Positions 35,873 through 48,193 of a DNA stretch of 64,000 bases are shown piece by piece. A program made the position numbers and the translations under genes. Under the pieces are notes generated by a model. It was not told the DNA's origin. It saw nothing but the letters and a program-made list of their open reading frames with translations, and did not search any database. Every line of letters starts with the position of its first letter. Position 1 is the first letter of the stretch. The DNA comes from Cloeon dipterum (Eukaryota > Arthropoda > Insecta > Ephemeroptera > Baetidae). The stretch lies in contig NC_088788.1 in assembly GCF_949628265.1 (NCBI RefSeq), forward strand, positions 12,400,001 through 12,464,000, in the 5' to 3' direction.

Positions 35873-37761
35873 ATGTTGCTCTGTGAGGACAGCAACCTGC
35901 CCCTGAGCAAAACCATCCTGTTGTGCAACCTGCTGTCAGGGTATTGTCTGCAGCCCAGGTGCCGCCGAGGATCCAAGTGGAAGCGAGTATTTTTCGTGTT
36001 GCAGGAGTGCTACGAGTCTGCGCTCAATCTGGTCATTTTCGGACTGACCACGGCCGTGGCCTGGGTCGTTTTGACCGGGACCAAAGACAGCGGAGGCAAC
36101 TTCGCAGCGTTCATCAACTCCATCCGCGGAGTGCTGTTCGCGACGTATATTTGCTTTTCTTCGTTATTTTTGAAATTTTCAAAAAAACAGCTGCAAAAGA
36201 TTTTCAAAGAGACGACGCGGATTGTCAAGTTGGAAGGCTTCCGCCAGCTGCAGAGACAGTGCCTGGCCAAAACAACCAAGCGCACCGTGTGCTCCTACTT
36301 TTTGCCACCTCTGCTGGCCGCCTACATATCGGTAATAATGAACTTCGTGTTGACTGTGATGGTTGTGTCCGGATATTACGAAGACAAAGTATTCAACACG
36401 GACGAGAGCGACAGCAAAAAGATCTACACGACAATAGATCCGTTCAAGTACATCCGCATTTTGATCTTTTTGATCTTCTGTTACCTGAAGCAAGCTTCAC
36501 ACGACGCGATTTTCCTGCATCTTTATTGCTTCGTGGCCGAGGAGTTAAAGCTGTTGCGACAGGAGTTGCGGCAGGTCATGAAAGAAAACCAACAAATACT
36601 GTCTGCTGTCGTCGACCCATTTGTTCCCATGGCGATTAATATTGAGAGCTGGCTCGCCTTTCAGCAAACTTTGGCGAGGTAAGAGTAACAGGAAAGTTTT
36701 GATCAATTGGAATGTTTTTGCTACGATCTTATTTCTCCAGATTGATGCGCAGGATCAATTCCTTCGCGTACCCCTACATCATTGTTATGGCTGGTTATAA
36801 TGCGGGGATTCTTTGCATCACAGCTTACCTTTTCTCAAAGGTAAAGTGAATTTCTTTTGAATATATATATGATTGAATCGCTTCATTCAGCCTTTTCCTC
36901 TAAATTTATTCATGAGAAAGTAAAAGTTTATTTTCAAACAAATTTGGTATTATAATGAGAAAAACTTCCTGTTGTCTTTATAAATATATATTTATTTTGC
37001 AATATTTAAACTTAGTATGCTCTAGATAAAAAAATTTCTCTTCAAATCTTCAAAATTTTCAGTCTGGTATCGTGAGTAAAATGCTATGATACAAATATCT
37101 CATACAAATCAGTCAAAGTACATAATATATAAGTGTTAATATCCAGATTTTTTATGATAAAATCTTAAAATTTTAGACACAAAAATAACTGAAAAACCAA
37201 TATTCCCAACAATAATAAAAAATTCCAAATTTTCTTCTTCGAATCATTAAAAACGTGAAAATAAGTAGCACCCTGGACCTCTTATTTGTTTTTTAAGAAA
37301 ACTAATTTAATCTCACATTTCAAAAGGCTGTTTTCTAATTAAGTTGTCTGTTTACTTTGAGACTTAATTGTTTACTCCCTCTGTAGCTAACAGACTCGCC
37401 TGCCTTCAAATTGGCCGTCTTTGGCTACATGATGAACTCCATTATACGCATTTCCCTTTTTTGCGAAGCGGGACACAGGTTGAGAAAGGAGGTCAGCCGT
37501 TTTTAGAACAACAACGAAAACGACGCAAATGTAACTCAATTTCATTTTTAACAGGGTCTAGCAATTTGCGACGTGATTTACAAAGCACCTGTACTGCGAA
37601 CCGCCCCCAGCGTCGGACTCGCGCTCCACTCCGTCGCATTGGATTGCCAGCGATCGTTTGTCGCTCGCGGCGGCCCCTTTTTCACCCTCTCCGTCGAGTT
37701 CTTCACCTCAGTAGCCGGGGCCGTGCTCACCTACTTTGTCGTTTTGATTCAATTTAAATGA
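35873..37761 (+). CDS. Gr-F, gustatory receptor of a second, more GC-rich subgroup
   Basis: Exons 35873-36678, 36741-36840, 37387-37491 and 37555-37761, 405 residues. An in-frame ATG at 35705 would add 56 residues with no counterpart in the paralogues. The start MLLCEDSNLPLSK resembles the Gr-G start (MLTEDRKIR), so it is preferred. The last exon has SVGLALHSVALDC, GGPFFTLS and LTYFVVLIQF, an almost perfect family tail. The intron after FQQTLAR is the phase-2 intron also seen in Gr-B and Gr-G. The coding sequence is clearly richer in G and C than Gr-A to Gr-E, so this gene has a different compositional history. The third intron position is shared but that intron is 546 bp long. Poly(A) signal at 37771. 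Ligand unknown. Confidence 0.94.
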
Positions 37762-37776
37762 AGCTCTTACAATAAA

Positions 37777-38217
37777 ATCGCTCTAAATTACTGTTTGAAC
37801 ATTCGATTGTGTTTGAAAGAGCCTGTCGCTAGGCAACCTGCTGCTTTTTGGGAGTCCAACAGGTTGCATACCAGCCCAGGGGTTCGTCTCCTGACGCTCA
37901 TGCTTTTCTACCGCAAAGCTTTGATATTTAAATTTCACGAAATGGATGGCACCATAAATGTAGCAATTTGCGGGTCTCAGTCTTTGTAAAAAAAACTGAC
38001 CTTCTACCTCCGCACTTGCGTAAGCTGATCGATGAAGGTCAAACTATTTTCGAAGCTTTCGCACAGTTTACTTTCTTTGATATTTTAGGTTATCGATTAC
38101 TCAAGCAATAAGGAAAGTAAAGCATTTGATCCGCAAACATTGCTCAAAGCTAATCACTATCTTCTGCATGTCTAAAACCTCAAAATCGCATTTCAGTAGC
38201 AGCCTTCTTACAAGATA
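37777..38217. other. Spacer between Gr-F and Gr-G
   Basis: About 440 bp with no recognisable gene; presumably includes the Gr-G promoter. Confidence 0.4.
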
Positions 38218-39556
38218 ATGCTGACCGAGGACCGGAAGATTCGAGCAATTCTGCTCGTTTGTTCATTCACTGGATTCACGCTCACAAGCCCAAAAGGTGC
38301 GGGTGCCACCACTCTACGTGTCATCCAATTTTTGGGTTACTTCGTGACAAGCACTCTCGTCATATTTTCAACGGCTTCATCTCTAAAAATCATCCGCGAC
38401 TGGGAGCACAAGCAAAATTTGGCCCACTCCATTTACCAACTGCGTGTGCCCGTTTTATTTTCATACGTTGCTATTTTGTCCGTCATAATCCACAGGAGGA
38501 AGGCTAAAATATTAGAAATTTTTGCGCACTTCGAGAATATCAATATTAAAAACTGCTGCCTATTCAGGGAGTTCGGGGATATTTCTGAAAGGGCCAGCAA
38601 ACGCACCCTTAAATATTACTTTCTGCTGCCTTTTCTATTCTCGCTTTTAATTATAACCCTACTCTCGTTGCTGTCAACGGCAGCCGCCCTCAACTTCTAT
38701 CACGACAGTTTCTTTGAAATGACAAATGCCAGCACTATCCACGCGGTTGACATTGTACAATACTTTGTCCTTCTCGTAATTTCCAATTTGATGAACCTCA
38801 AGTCATGCGGGCAAGATGCTGTTGTTCTTCACACCTATTGCTTGATGGCAGAGGAAATTGCTGTTCTCACGGAGATGCTGTATGACGTGGAAATCGAGCT
38901 CAGACAATCGTTTAAACACCAGCTTGTGGTCTTGGATGCCTGGGTCGAATACCAGCAGAGCTTGTCAAAGTAAATATTTTGGTCTTTGGAATTATAGCTA
39001 ACCAACTTTTTTGTGAATATCAGGTTACTGAAAAGGATCAACGAAGTTATGACTCCATACGTATTTACCCTGTCAGCTTACAACGCGTGCACGATGTGCG
39101 TTGCTGCATTTCTTTTTGAGCAGGTCATATCAGCAATAATACAGAAGATAAATAAAGTTAATAAATTTATCTTAATCTAGTTCACAGAATCGTTCACTTT
39201 GATGTTGATATCAATGTCTTATATTATGGCTGCGGCAATCAAGATAACAATGTTTTGCGAAACAGGACAACGGCTTTTATTGAGTGTAAGCTGATCCTTC
39301 TGCCAATAACGACTTGAATTTTGTAAGCGTCTTACTATTTGTGCAGGGAATGAATTTGTCTGAGGAAATTCTGCGTCTGCCCGTCAAAATAAGATTGTCT
39401 CCAAGTCTCGGTATGACTCTCCATTCAGTGGCGCTCGATTGTAACAGATGCTTCGTTGCGAAGTGCGGACCGTTTTTTATCCTCTCATTTCAATTTCTGT
39501 TTTCGGTTCTTGGAACTGTTTTGACTTACTTTGTCGTTTTGATGCAGCTGAAATAA
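38218..39556 (+). CDS. Gr-G, gustatory receptor, sister of Gr-F
   Basis: Exons 38218-38969, 39024-39123, 39181-39285 and 39347-39556, 388 residues. The order of hydrophobic segments is as in Gr-F. It has KLLKRINEVMTPYVF after the phase-2 intron and KITMFCETGQRLLLS at the end of the third exon. The last exon has LGMTLHSVALDC, KCGPFFILS and LTYFVVLMQ. Four-exon structure identical to Gr-F and Gr-B. The stop codon overlaps an AATAAA-type string (39552-39558). Gustatory receptor by family; ligand unknown. Confidence 0.94.
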
Positions 39557-39558
39557 AA

Positions 39559-40980
39559 TAAAATGTTTCTTATGAACTCACTAAGAGAAGTTTTACGAAA
39601 CATAAAAACAATAGAAAATTAATTAAAAGAAAACAAATCATCTTTTATTTATCTCAAATTAGCTATTTTGTTGATACTAAATATCATGGAGGATAATAAG
39701 CTACGAAATCTTAAAATTCCCTGCCTGTGCGTTTACTTCAATTAATTAATATACTATTGATTTTTTAATGAACTCAAACATTGACCCAAAAGTCCGCACT
39801 CATCAAATCAATTTCTGAGTTTGATCCGTTAAGAGAAAAAATCTACACATGATAAGTAAGCGAATAGTTCATGGGCAGGTTTGCAGTGAAATTGCTCTCG
39901 TTGAAGCCATACAAGCAGACTGCACTTTTTGCTCATAGTGAAAATATTGACGGGTGCGAAGGAGTCATTGCTATGCTGATTGTCGAGTAATGCTCTCTGT
40001 TAATATGCTGATAACCCTGGCGTGACCGAGAGGGCAAGGTTGACAGGGTCCCGGCCATCCACACGACGAGACGAGATGATTTATCCAGCGGGCCACTTTA
40101 GCCATGGCTTTGTGAGCGGGTGAGTACTGTCCTCATTCAATTGCTCAGAGATTTCAAGTCCACCGAAAAAGTTTCATTCTGACAGAGGTACAACAGCAAC
40201 TATAATGAGATCATCTCATTAGAGGAATTTGAATTTCGTGGATTTTCATGAGATTTGTAGTAAGTTAATTCTTAGATGTGTGAAATTTTCGCTTGCATAT
40301 TTCTTAGTTGGTCCTTTATATCTGCTTCAAATTAATTCGATTGCTTAGTAGATTATTAGAAATTAATTTTAAAAATCGTTTACTTAAATTTAATTAGAAG
40401 CAACAGTAATCCGATTTAAAAAAAGGTGAACTTTTAATTTTTAGGATTTTTAATCAACAGATGCGAAACGTGTACAAGTAGAATCCCTATTGCTATAAAT
40501 ACCCTTTGGAATTTTTTAATGTTATTTAAGCTGACTGTAAACTTAGTTCATAAAAATTATATTCGCCTGACGGCCAATCACTTGGTCAAATTGGTCTGAG
40601 GCATTAAAAGCTCGGGGTGCTTGTTTTTTCTTTAGTTCAGAAAGTGACGAAATTTGCAATTACCGCAGATGTCAAGATATTTACAAGGAACGGAGTAACT
40701 CTTTACCTGGTGAACTTTAGACAGGTTTATGCTGGATTTCCTAATTTCAAAATTTAACTTGAAGAGTGCCATTTGAGAGAGCAAAATGCTGCGGTGTCTT
40801 AGAACTAATAAGCTTTTATGTGAAAAATTAAAAAAAAATACATAATATAAACAAAATTTAATAGGAATCCAGGTGGATAATCGTTCTAAATTGTTTTTTA
40901 GTATTTTCAATTCATTTCTGGTTATCACTGTTAACTATGAGCAATAAACAAAAATCTTGCATCACTCATGTTGCTAGGGA
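39559..40980. other. Spacer between the receptor cluster and the AIG1-like genes
   Basis: AT-rich, no gene visible. A GC-richer patch at 40015-40119 ends in a good plus-strand donor (gagcgg|gtgagt at 40120), which could be a non-coding exon, but no partner acceptor is evident. Confidence 0.35.
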
Positions 40981-40984
40981 TGAC

Positions 40985-41223
40985 GTCTAATATCAATAAC
41001 CCTCAAGCCTTATCAGCAGACACGCTGTCCACATGTGACAACGCGCGCGTTCTTAAATTATAATGCACTAAGCGCAGAATCACGGGTCCTCTGATCTATA
41101 GCAAGCCTTGATTTATTTCTATTATTCATTAGACCATGCCAAGAAGTAGTACCTGGCTGTGTTCCAAATTAATTGAACAGAAACGTTTTCAACAGCCTCC
41201 TTGAGCACATCACCACAAGCAAA
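40985..41223 (+). promoter_or_regulatory. Upstream region of AIG1-like 1, duplicated before AIG1-like 2
   Basis: The stretch (ctaatatcaataa, gctgtccacatgtgacaacgc, gcgcagaatcacgg, ctctgatct, atgccaagaa, ggctgtgttcca) recurs in the same order at 43327-43567. It includes an E-box-like palindrome (CACATGTG here, CACGTGTG in the copy). Conservation right up to both start codons suggests promoter plus 5' UTR. AIG1-like 3 lacks it. Confidence 0.55.
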
Positions 41224-42444
41224 ATGAGCAGCAAGACGGACGGCATAAAGCACCATTGTGTGACCTTTTTCCATGGGTCAGTGGTCACCTACTATGCCAT
41301 CGTTGATTTCCACATGGCCCAAGCCAACTACAATTTGTACCAGTCCGACCACCCCATCACCAAAATGTTCCTCTGCGGTGTCTTACACTTCTTTACAACT
41401 TGGAATCAGGTTAGAGCTTAATTGTTTATTGCGTAGACACCAAACGCCAATTTTTTTCAGCTTTAAAATTTAATTAAAATAGCATTTTTAATAAAACCCT
41501 CTTAATGATCTGGTTAAGTGTAAGATTATTTTAGATTTGCATGTTTTTCAGTTACCTAAATGGTATTTTTTATTAATCGATTTATATTTAGTCGTTTTTA
41601 GATAAAAATGTGTTGAGCAATAATAATAATTTCAATAAAATCACAAATTCATATTAATCCCTATCTAAATTTTGTGTATTAAAACTATTTCTTAGTTTTT
41701 ATTTATTTTTGCAGGTTTTCCACCAACTTTACTTTCTGCTAAGTCTGGTACAAGACCTCCTGACCTACTCAACAAACCGCGATCACTTACAATTTTGCTC
41801 GTGGTTCGACTCGATAAAATACAAATACTTCGTTCCAATTCTTATGCCAGCTACGTTCGTAAGTGTAAATTTGATTGAATTCAAACAATTCTATACAACC
41901 AATTGTACAGATGACCATGGTGAATTACTGGACCATTCACTTAATCGCACCGCATCTTATGCTGGCCGAACTTCTTCAATTTTATGCCCCATGGCTTAAT
42001 CACGCGGTGCACACTTTCATCACGCCGATTATACTTGGAGAGTTCTTTATCACCACACATGGCATCCCGTCGTGGAGGAAGGGATTCAAGTACTCCACGA
42101 TTTTGATGGCTTGCTACGCTGGATGGTAAAGCAATGAATGCACTCGTTGAAAGAAGAATTTAATTTTTTTTGTTTATACAGGGTGTATCCATTTGGATTT
42201 CTCCTTGGCCAGTGGCCCTATCCTTTTCTGGAGGTGATGAACGCAACGCACCATATTTTATTCTTCCCTTCAATGTTTATCCACGGCTACTTCTGGTACA
42301 TAGTCTTCAGATACGCTGAAAAGCAGTTGTACGGTATGCTAAAAATTTATAGATATTTTTTAGCACCCTGTGCTAAAATTGCTTTTCATTGCAGGTGAAT
42401 ATGCATCAACGAGTGCAGCCACGAATGGAAAGAAGAAAGACTGA
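41224..42444 (+). CDS. AIG1-like 1: AIG1/ADTRP-family (FAR-17a) membrane hydrolase
   Basis: Exons 41224-41409, 41715-41858, 41911-42125, 42182-42333 and 42395-42444, 248 residues. Five to six hydrophobic segments span the protein. The HFFTTWNQ motif (Thr58/59) and the WLNHAVHTFITP motif (His141/144) match the Thr and His positions of the AIG1/ADTRP family. Vertebrate members are multipass ER enzymes that hydrolyse fatty acid esters of hydroxy fatty acids with a Thr nucleophile. The C-terminus ends KKKD, which fits a KKxx ER-retrieval signal. An in-frame ATG at 41173 is not conserved in the paralogues, so 41224 is used. Substrate in insects is inferred only from the family. Poly(A) signal at 42538. 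Confidence 0.92.
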
Positions 42445-42543
42445 TGCCCTTTTAAACTGCATGCTTTCAATGTGATATCAATAATCCAATATTTTTTATG
42501 TGCCATTTCGAAATGGATAAAAATTCGCTGGTCGAAAATAAAA

Positions 42544-43326
42544 TTATGACAAACTGAAGAATATAAATGCATAAATGATGGTGGATTATTTTGATTATCT
42601 TTATACTATGATAAAACAATAAAAAATGAATGTAACCAGATCAATATACGTATAATAACAAGTCCTCAATGTTAAAGAAGGAAAAAAGCGATGTTAGTGA
42701 TTAATTATAGGAAATTAATAATCAAAGAACCGATTAATACAAGTCATAAAGCATCTACGTTTTTAATTTTGCCTTAATTAATTACAACACAAACTGACCA
42801 GTAGCTGATCAACAGCATGTGACTAATTTTGGCAAAAACGCCTGAACGTATAAGCAACGTTGGGTCAGGTTTGACCTCAAACCTGGAAGCCCACTGCCGC
42901 GATAGTTAGCATGAAAACAAAATTATATCCATATAAGTACCCCAAACACATGTCAGCATTATAGGCCTCACCAATGAAACTTAATCTCAATAAATGAAAT
43001 TATTTGCATAGAGCTGGTTAAGCAGAATTAACTGTTAATCCACGTAGAGGTCATTTTTGTTATAGCCGCACCCTTAAATGAAATGTATGCAGCTCAGTTG
43101 CGCTCCTGAAACACAGTATTTTTCTTTTGAACTAATTGAAGAGCGAGGGTGCGAATCATCCTCGATTGAAAGATCCTTTAAAATCACGTTCATTTCGATA
43201 GATTACAAATTCAATTGTCGGTGCCAGAAAATCTTTATAAATATTAGTTATTCGCAATTTCATTCCATTTCTGCTTAGTGAGCCAAAAAATGAACAAAGA
43301 TTTTAAATCAATGATGCAGTCATACG
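42544..43326. other. Spacer between AIG1-like 1 and 2
   Basis: AT-rich DNA with no recognisable gene. Confidence 0.4.
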
Positions 43327-43567
43327 GCATCTAATATCAATAATTAGCGAGACGTTTCAGCAAACATGCTGTCCACGTGTGACAGCGCGTGCTTAAATGA
43401 AAGTGCACTGACTGAGCGCAGAATCACGGTTTCTCTGATCTCATAGCAACCACCGCTTTATTTCTACAATTCATTCGACCATGCCAAGAACTTCATGGCT
43501 GTGTTCCAGATTAATTGAACATAAACATTTACAACTGCATCCTTGAGGATATAACACCACAGGCAAA
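43327..43567 (+). promoter_or_regulatory. Upstream region of AIG1-like 2, copy of the one before AIG1-like 1
   Basis: Same ordered blocks as 40985-41223, including the E-box-like site (CACGTGTG) and the gcgcagaatcacgg and atgccaagaact blocks. It shows the promoter was duplicated together with the gene. Confidence 0.55.
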
Positions 43568-44919
43568 ATGACCAACAAGACGACCGTCATAAAACACCAT
43601 TGTGTGACCTGTTTCCACGGATTTGTGGTGGCCTTCTATGCCATCGTCGATTTTTACATGGCCCAAGCCAACTACAATTTGTACCAGTCTGACCTACCCA
43701 TCACCAAAATGTTCCTTGGTGGTGCCTTCCATTTCTTCACGACTTGGAATCAGGTGGGAGGGTTTGTTTACATTGCTTTAAATCAATTAATTATAAATAT
43801 TTTTATTGTTTATCATTTTTTTTCGAAGAGGAATAATTACACGCAAGTTTGAAATTGTTTGTTTTAATAATTTCAAAATTTGTATGATTTTGAGTAGTTT
43901 TGTGATAGTCGATCATGCTACTGCTCTAAATGACTTAAATCATTAATCTATATCAGCCAAAAATTATTTCATCTCCATGATAACGTTTGAATTAATTGTG
44001 AGAAATAACGAATTGGTCCTACTCCGCATGGTATTAATTAAGGATGGGTGGTTATGAGGAATATTTGAAATGTAATTTGTTGGGTTTCTTAAAAACTTTT
44101 GAGTTCGAATGTTTTTAATTTGATGCTTTTTATATAATTTAATTATTATATAATTTATTGTGTTTTATTTGCAGACTTTGCACCAATTTTACTTTCTGTT
44201 GAGTCTGGTGCAAGACCTCTTGACCTTCTCAACAAACCGCAATCACGTCAAGTTTTGCTTGTGGTTCGATTCAATTAGAAATAAATACTTTATTCCAGTT
44301 ATAATGCCAGCTACATTCGTAAGACAAATATGATTGGACCTCCTTTTTTATTTAATGAACCAACTATTATGCAGATGACCACTGTAAATTACTGGACCGT
44401 CCACCTCATGGCACCGCATCTCATGTTGGCCGAACTTCTCAAAATTTATGGCCCGTGGCTTAATCACGCAGTGCACACTGTCATCGCGCCGATTATAATT
44501 GGAGAGTTCTTTCTCACCACTCATGGGGTCCCATCGTGGGGAAAAGGATTTAAATACACCACGATTTTGATGGCTAGCTACGGTGCTTGGTATAGTAGTG
44601 ATTACACTCATAAAACTCAATACAAAGCTTATCAGAATTAATGGTTTGTTTATGTGCAGGGTTTATCCATTTGGATTTATTCTTGGCCAGTGGCCCTATC
44701 CTTTTCTGGAGGAGATGAACGCTACACACCATATTTTATTCTTTCATTCAATGTTCATTGAAGCCTATTTCTAGTATATTGTCTTCAGATACGCTGAAAA
44801 GCAGCTGTTCGGTATGCTAATATTTCTAGATATTTTATTACTCTTTGTACTAAATTTGCTCTTCACTAGGGGAAAATGCGTCACAAAGTGCAGCCACGAA
44901 TGTAGAGAAGAGATACTGA
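43568..44919 (+). pseudogene. AIG1-like 2: AIG1/ADTRP-family gene with an in-frame stop
   Basis: Exons 43568-43753, 44175-44318, 44375-44589, 44660-44811 and 44870-44919 are all present with good splice sites and matching phases. However, codon 220, TGG (Trp) in the paralogues, is TAG at 44772-44774 (EAYF, stop, YIVFRYAEKQLFG). The remaining frame runs on to a normal terminal stop. The product would be 219 residues, losing the last hydrophobic segment and tail. The Thr (FFTTWNQ) and His (LNHAVHT) motifs are intact. The His of the FIHGYF motif is also Glu here, and the tail ends EKRY rather than KKxx. A recent pseudogene, a polymorphic null allele, a readthrough stop, or a sequencing error are all possible. 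Confidence 0.85.
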
Positions 44920-46878
44920 AATGCTGATATTATGTCGCATGCATTAATTTTGTTATATTAATATTCCATAATTATACTCCGATTGAATCTGAATTTAATA
45001 CATATCCGCAAGTCAAAATGATTAAGTTGTTAAAATAAAAAAGCGCATATGATGGACAAAGTAACTCCTGGAAAAAATTTAACAATCAATGAATATTACG
45101 AAGCCGTGTGTGATTTATATTGATTCATGAAATAAAAATTAATAGATAATCCAAGTTCTTTGTTTAGAGATTTCATAAATAATCTTATAGTATGCGCATC
45201 CGATATAAAAATTCGATCTCAATTAGAAAAATACTAGGTAGTTGATCTGCTGCTACGACGTTATGATAATGCGATTTTGACTCGCTTATTTGGCAAGATG
45301 CCTCCACATTAACAACTTTTGGTTAGGCCTGCTATTTAGTCAGAAAGCACATTGTCGGCATAGAAAGCTTAAAAAACTGTATGATTTTAAGTTCTTGAAG
45401 GCTCGCATAAGCCTGCCAGAAGACTGGATATTTTTCCATAAACTACATATTTTGAATATTAATGGTTAAAAAAAACAGTTATAATAGGCCATAAAAAGTC
45501 AATTTTCTTATGATAACCTTTTTAAATGAAGAGCAAGGGCGCAAACCATCGGCTGATTGGAACTTTACGGGCTTATCATTCTCTTTACGAACTACAGAGC
45601 GAGTGATGATAGACCAAAAAATAACCCTCAGATAAATATAATTGAGTGGAATTGTGTTTGCATGAGAGCCAGGTGTTGTGATAGCATCGACTTGTTGAAG
45701 AAAGTATAAGATAAGAAAGCTATTGAAAAAGTGAAAAATTATTACTAGTATTTGTGCCGGATTGTCTAGCGGTGAGTATCTCTTTAACACCACTACAACA
45801 GCCTAAAGTAGTTTTATGATTATTTTTAAACTATATAACAATTTATTTTATTATTATTTATTAACAAATTTAAAATTTCACCCCATCAAGTTTTTTAGCC
45901 CAACGTACGTCAAATTTACTCAGTTGGAGGCACTGTACAAATATTTTTTCTTGTAAGACTAAAAAAATGACTTAGGAGCCAACAAAAATAAAAATAAAGG
46001 AATGGTTAAGCGAACAAAAATAATATTTTAACAGCTTTATAATTTAAATAGAGCATTTTTTTTATCTCAAAAAATGTACTAGAGTAAAAAGGTCTAGCAG
46101 TATTCTCGCACGTATGTGTCTCGTTGGTGATTTGGCCAGCGATGGCGTTGTGATAGATGCGCGAGATTTGCTGGTTAAGAGCAGAGTTCAAGGATGCTGG
46201 GTCTATTTCTATGGAGCTGATTATGCATATTAAAAAGCACAAAGAGAAGTGGGGAGCATTTTGGGTGTGGCATCACGTGCTATCGTTTGTTTTGAATTTC
46301 GAACAAGATGAAATTGCAGATGAAACACTGAAAATTTGTCGTCCAAGGAGTTTCAGTTAAGGTAATTGAGAGTAAAATTCATTAAATCACTAACTTTTTA
46401 CTGGAAAGAATTAATCGGTTATAAAGTTCCACCACGGGAAAATATTGGTGTGCTTACCTTGTTGTCTGGAAGAAGAAAAAATGTGTGCTTTTTGTGCTCC
46501 GTGTATCCATGCAATAGATTTATAATGTTTTTATAATTCGTATATTTTTTTAATAAAAATCATATTGGCCTCATATTTGTTTTAATTTCAAGTATTGCAA
46601 ATATTTAGAATGTAAATTAACATATTACTATCATCGATCGAAATATCAGCTACATAGCTAAATTCAATTCAACCGTATCTTCACTTGAAACCCGCACAGC
46701 CTAATCATTGATTAAAAATTTCTCTCATTCAGCACAGCAGAGGCGTTGAACAAAGAACACGCGGTCGCAAAGGCCCGACTAGTGTCCAAAAAATAGCTAG
46801 CCACTGGCAACTCTCCAAATAACTTATTACTTGAATAATTATTTTTCAGCCTCCAAAGGCAAGTTCACGGCGTGCACA
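44920..46878. other. Spacer between AIG1-like 2 and 3
   Basis: Nearly 2 kb without a supportable gene. Minus-strand open frames at 45479-45793 and 46006-46242 have somewhat protein-like composition, but no motif, start context or splice partner I can defend. They may be worn transposon pieces. Confidence 0.35.
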
Positions 46879-47966
46879 ATGATAAACAGGGCAGACAGCA
46901 TAAAACATCATTGCGTGACCTTTTTCCATGGATCAGTGGTCACCTACTATGTCATTGTCGACTTCCACATGAGCCAAGCCAATTACCAACTGTACCAATC
47001 GAACCACCCGATCACCAAAATGTTTCTTAGTGGCAACACACAATTCTTCACGACCTGGAACCAGGTAAAAAGGTCAAATTAATAATTGAATTGCACGTAA
47101 AAAAGTGAGCAGCAAATTACAGGAAAAATAAATTAAATTATGAAAATTAAAAAAGTTTTAACAATGCAAGCGTAAATTTTTCATCGTAAAATTTTAATTT
47201 AAAATTATACATGTATGAAATCTTGTTTTTGCAGGCTTTACACCAACTGTTTTTCCTTCTCAGTTTCCTACAAGACATCCTGTCATACTCTAATAATGAA
47301 AATTACGTTAAATTTTGCTCATGGTTTGACGAGTTCAAATGCAAAATCTTCATACCAGTACTTATGCCTGCGACTTTCGTGAGTTTTCCCTTGACAAATC
47401 AATTCTTGTAAGTGTCATTATAACATTTTTAGATGACGATGATTAACTACTGGGCCATACATTTCATGGCTCCCCATCTTATGCTGGCTGATCTGCAAAT
47501 ATTCTATCCTCCCTGGCTGAATCACGCTGTGCACACTTTCATTACGCCAATCATACTGGGCGAATTTTTCATCACTACGCACAACATTCCGACTTGGAAG
47601 ATAGGATTCAAATACGCTACGATTTTGATGGCTAGCTACGCAGGATGGTAAAAGGAATATTTTTGGCTATGACACTCTTAAAGCTACATATGTAATCTTC
47701 AATAAGGATTTATCCTCTTGGATTTTTCCTCAATCAGTGGCCCTACCCTTTCCTGGAAGTGCTTACCATCACGCGGCACATTTTATTCTGCCCGTTGATG
47801 TTTATTCACGGCTACTTCTGGTATATTGTGTCGAGATGCGCAGGAAACTATATTTATGGTATGCTAATTAATTGCATAATGAAAAAAAACATTCTAATTG
47901 TTTTGTCATATTTCAGGAGATTATTCAGGGATAAACGTTGAGTCAAGTAAGAAGAAGGAAAAGTAA
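46879..47966 (+). CDS. AIG1-like 3: AIG1/ADTRP-family membrane hydrolase
   Basis: Exons 46879-47064, 47235-47378, 47433-47647, 47707-47858 and 47917-47966, 248 residues, exactly the exon lengths of AIG1-like 1. The start MINRADSIKHHC aligns with MSSKTDGIKHHC and MTNKTTVIKHHC of the others; the upstream in-frame ATG at 46831 is therefore not used. The candidate catalytic Thr (FFTTWNQ) and His (WLNHAVHTFITP) motifs are present. The tail SSKKKEK again fits a KKxx ER-retrieval signal. It is the most diverged copy and has its own upstream region. Predicted ER lipid (FAHFA-type) hydrolase by family. Poly(A) signal at 48188. Confidence 0.92.
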
Positions 47967-48193
47967 TCGATTTGAACCGTGTGATATATTTTTACGCTTC
48001 AATAGTATAACACTATTTTTACAAAAAAATCAGAATTGAAGACCCTGGCTGGATATAAACCTGTTTTAAAGGTTTTGAATACACAATTGGAGAGTGTGAA
48101 GAGAATGGAAAAAATGTGATAAAATATCAGTACAAATGATCCGAAAATCAAACAACTGAAGTTCAATATTTGTATAATTCTCCCGAAAATAAA

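Noticed and set aside
35923-36639. A 238-codon frame overlapping Gr-F exon 1
   Set aside because: A shadow frame of the GC-rich Gr-F exon; Gr-F has the family motifs and correct splicing.
28244-39556. Odorant rather than gustatory receptors
   Set aside because: The C-terminal TYFVVLxQ motif and the three terminal short exons in phase 0 fit gustatory receptors.
45479-46242. Minus-strand frames between AIG1-like 2 and 3 as a possible gene or transposon
   Set aside because: Some protein-like composition, but no domain, start context or splice chain that I can defend.
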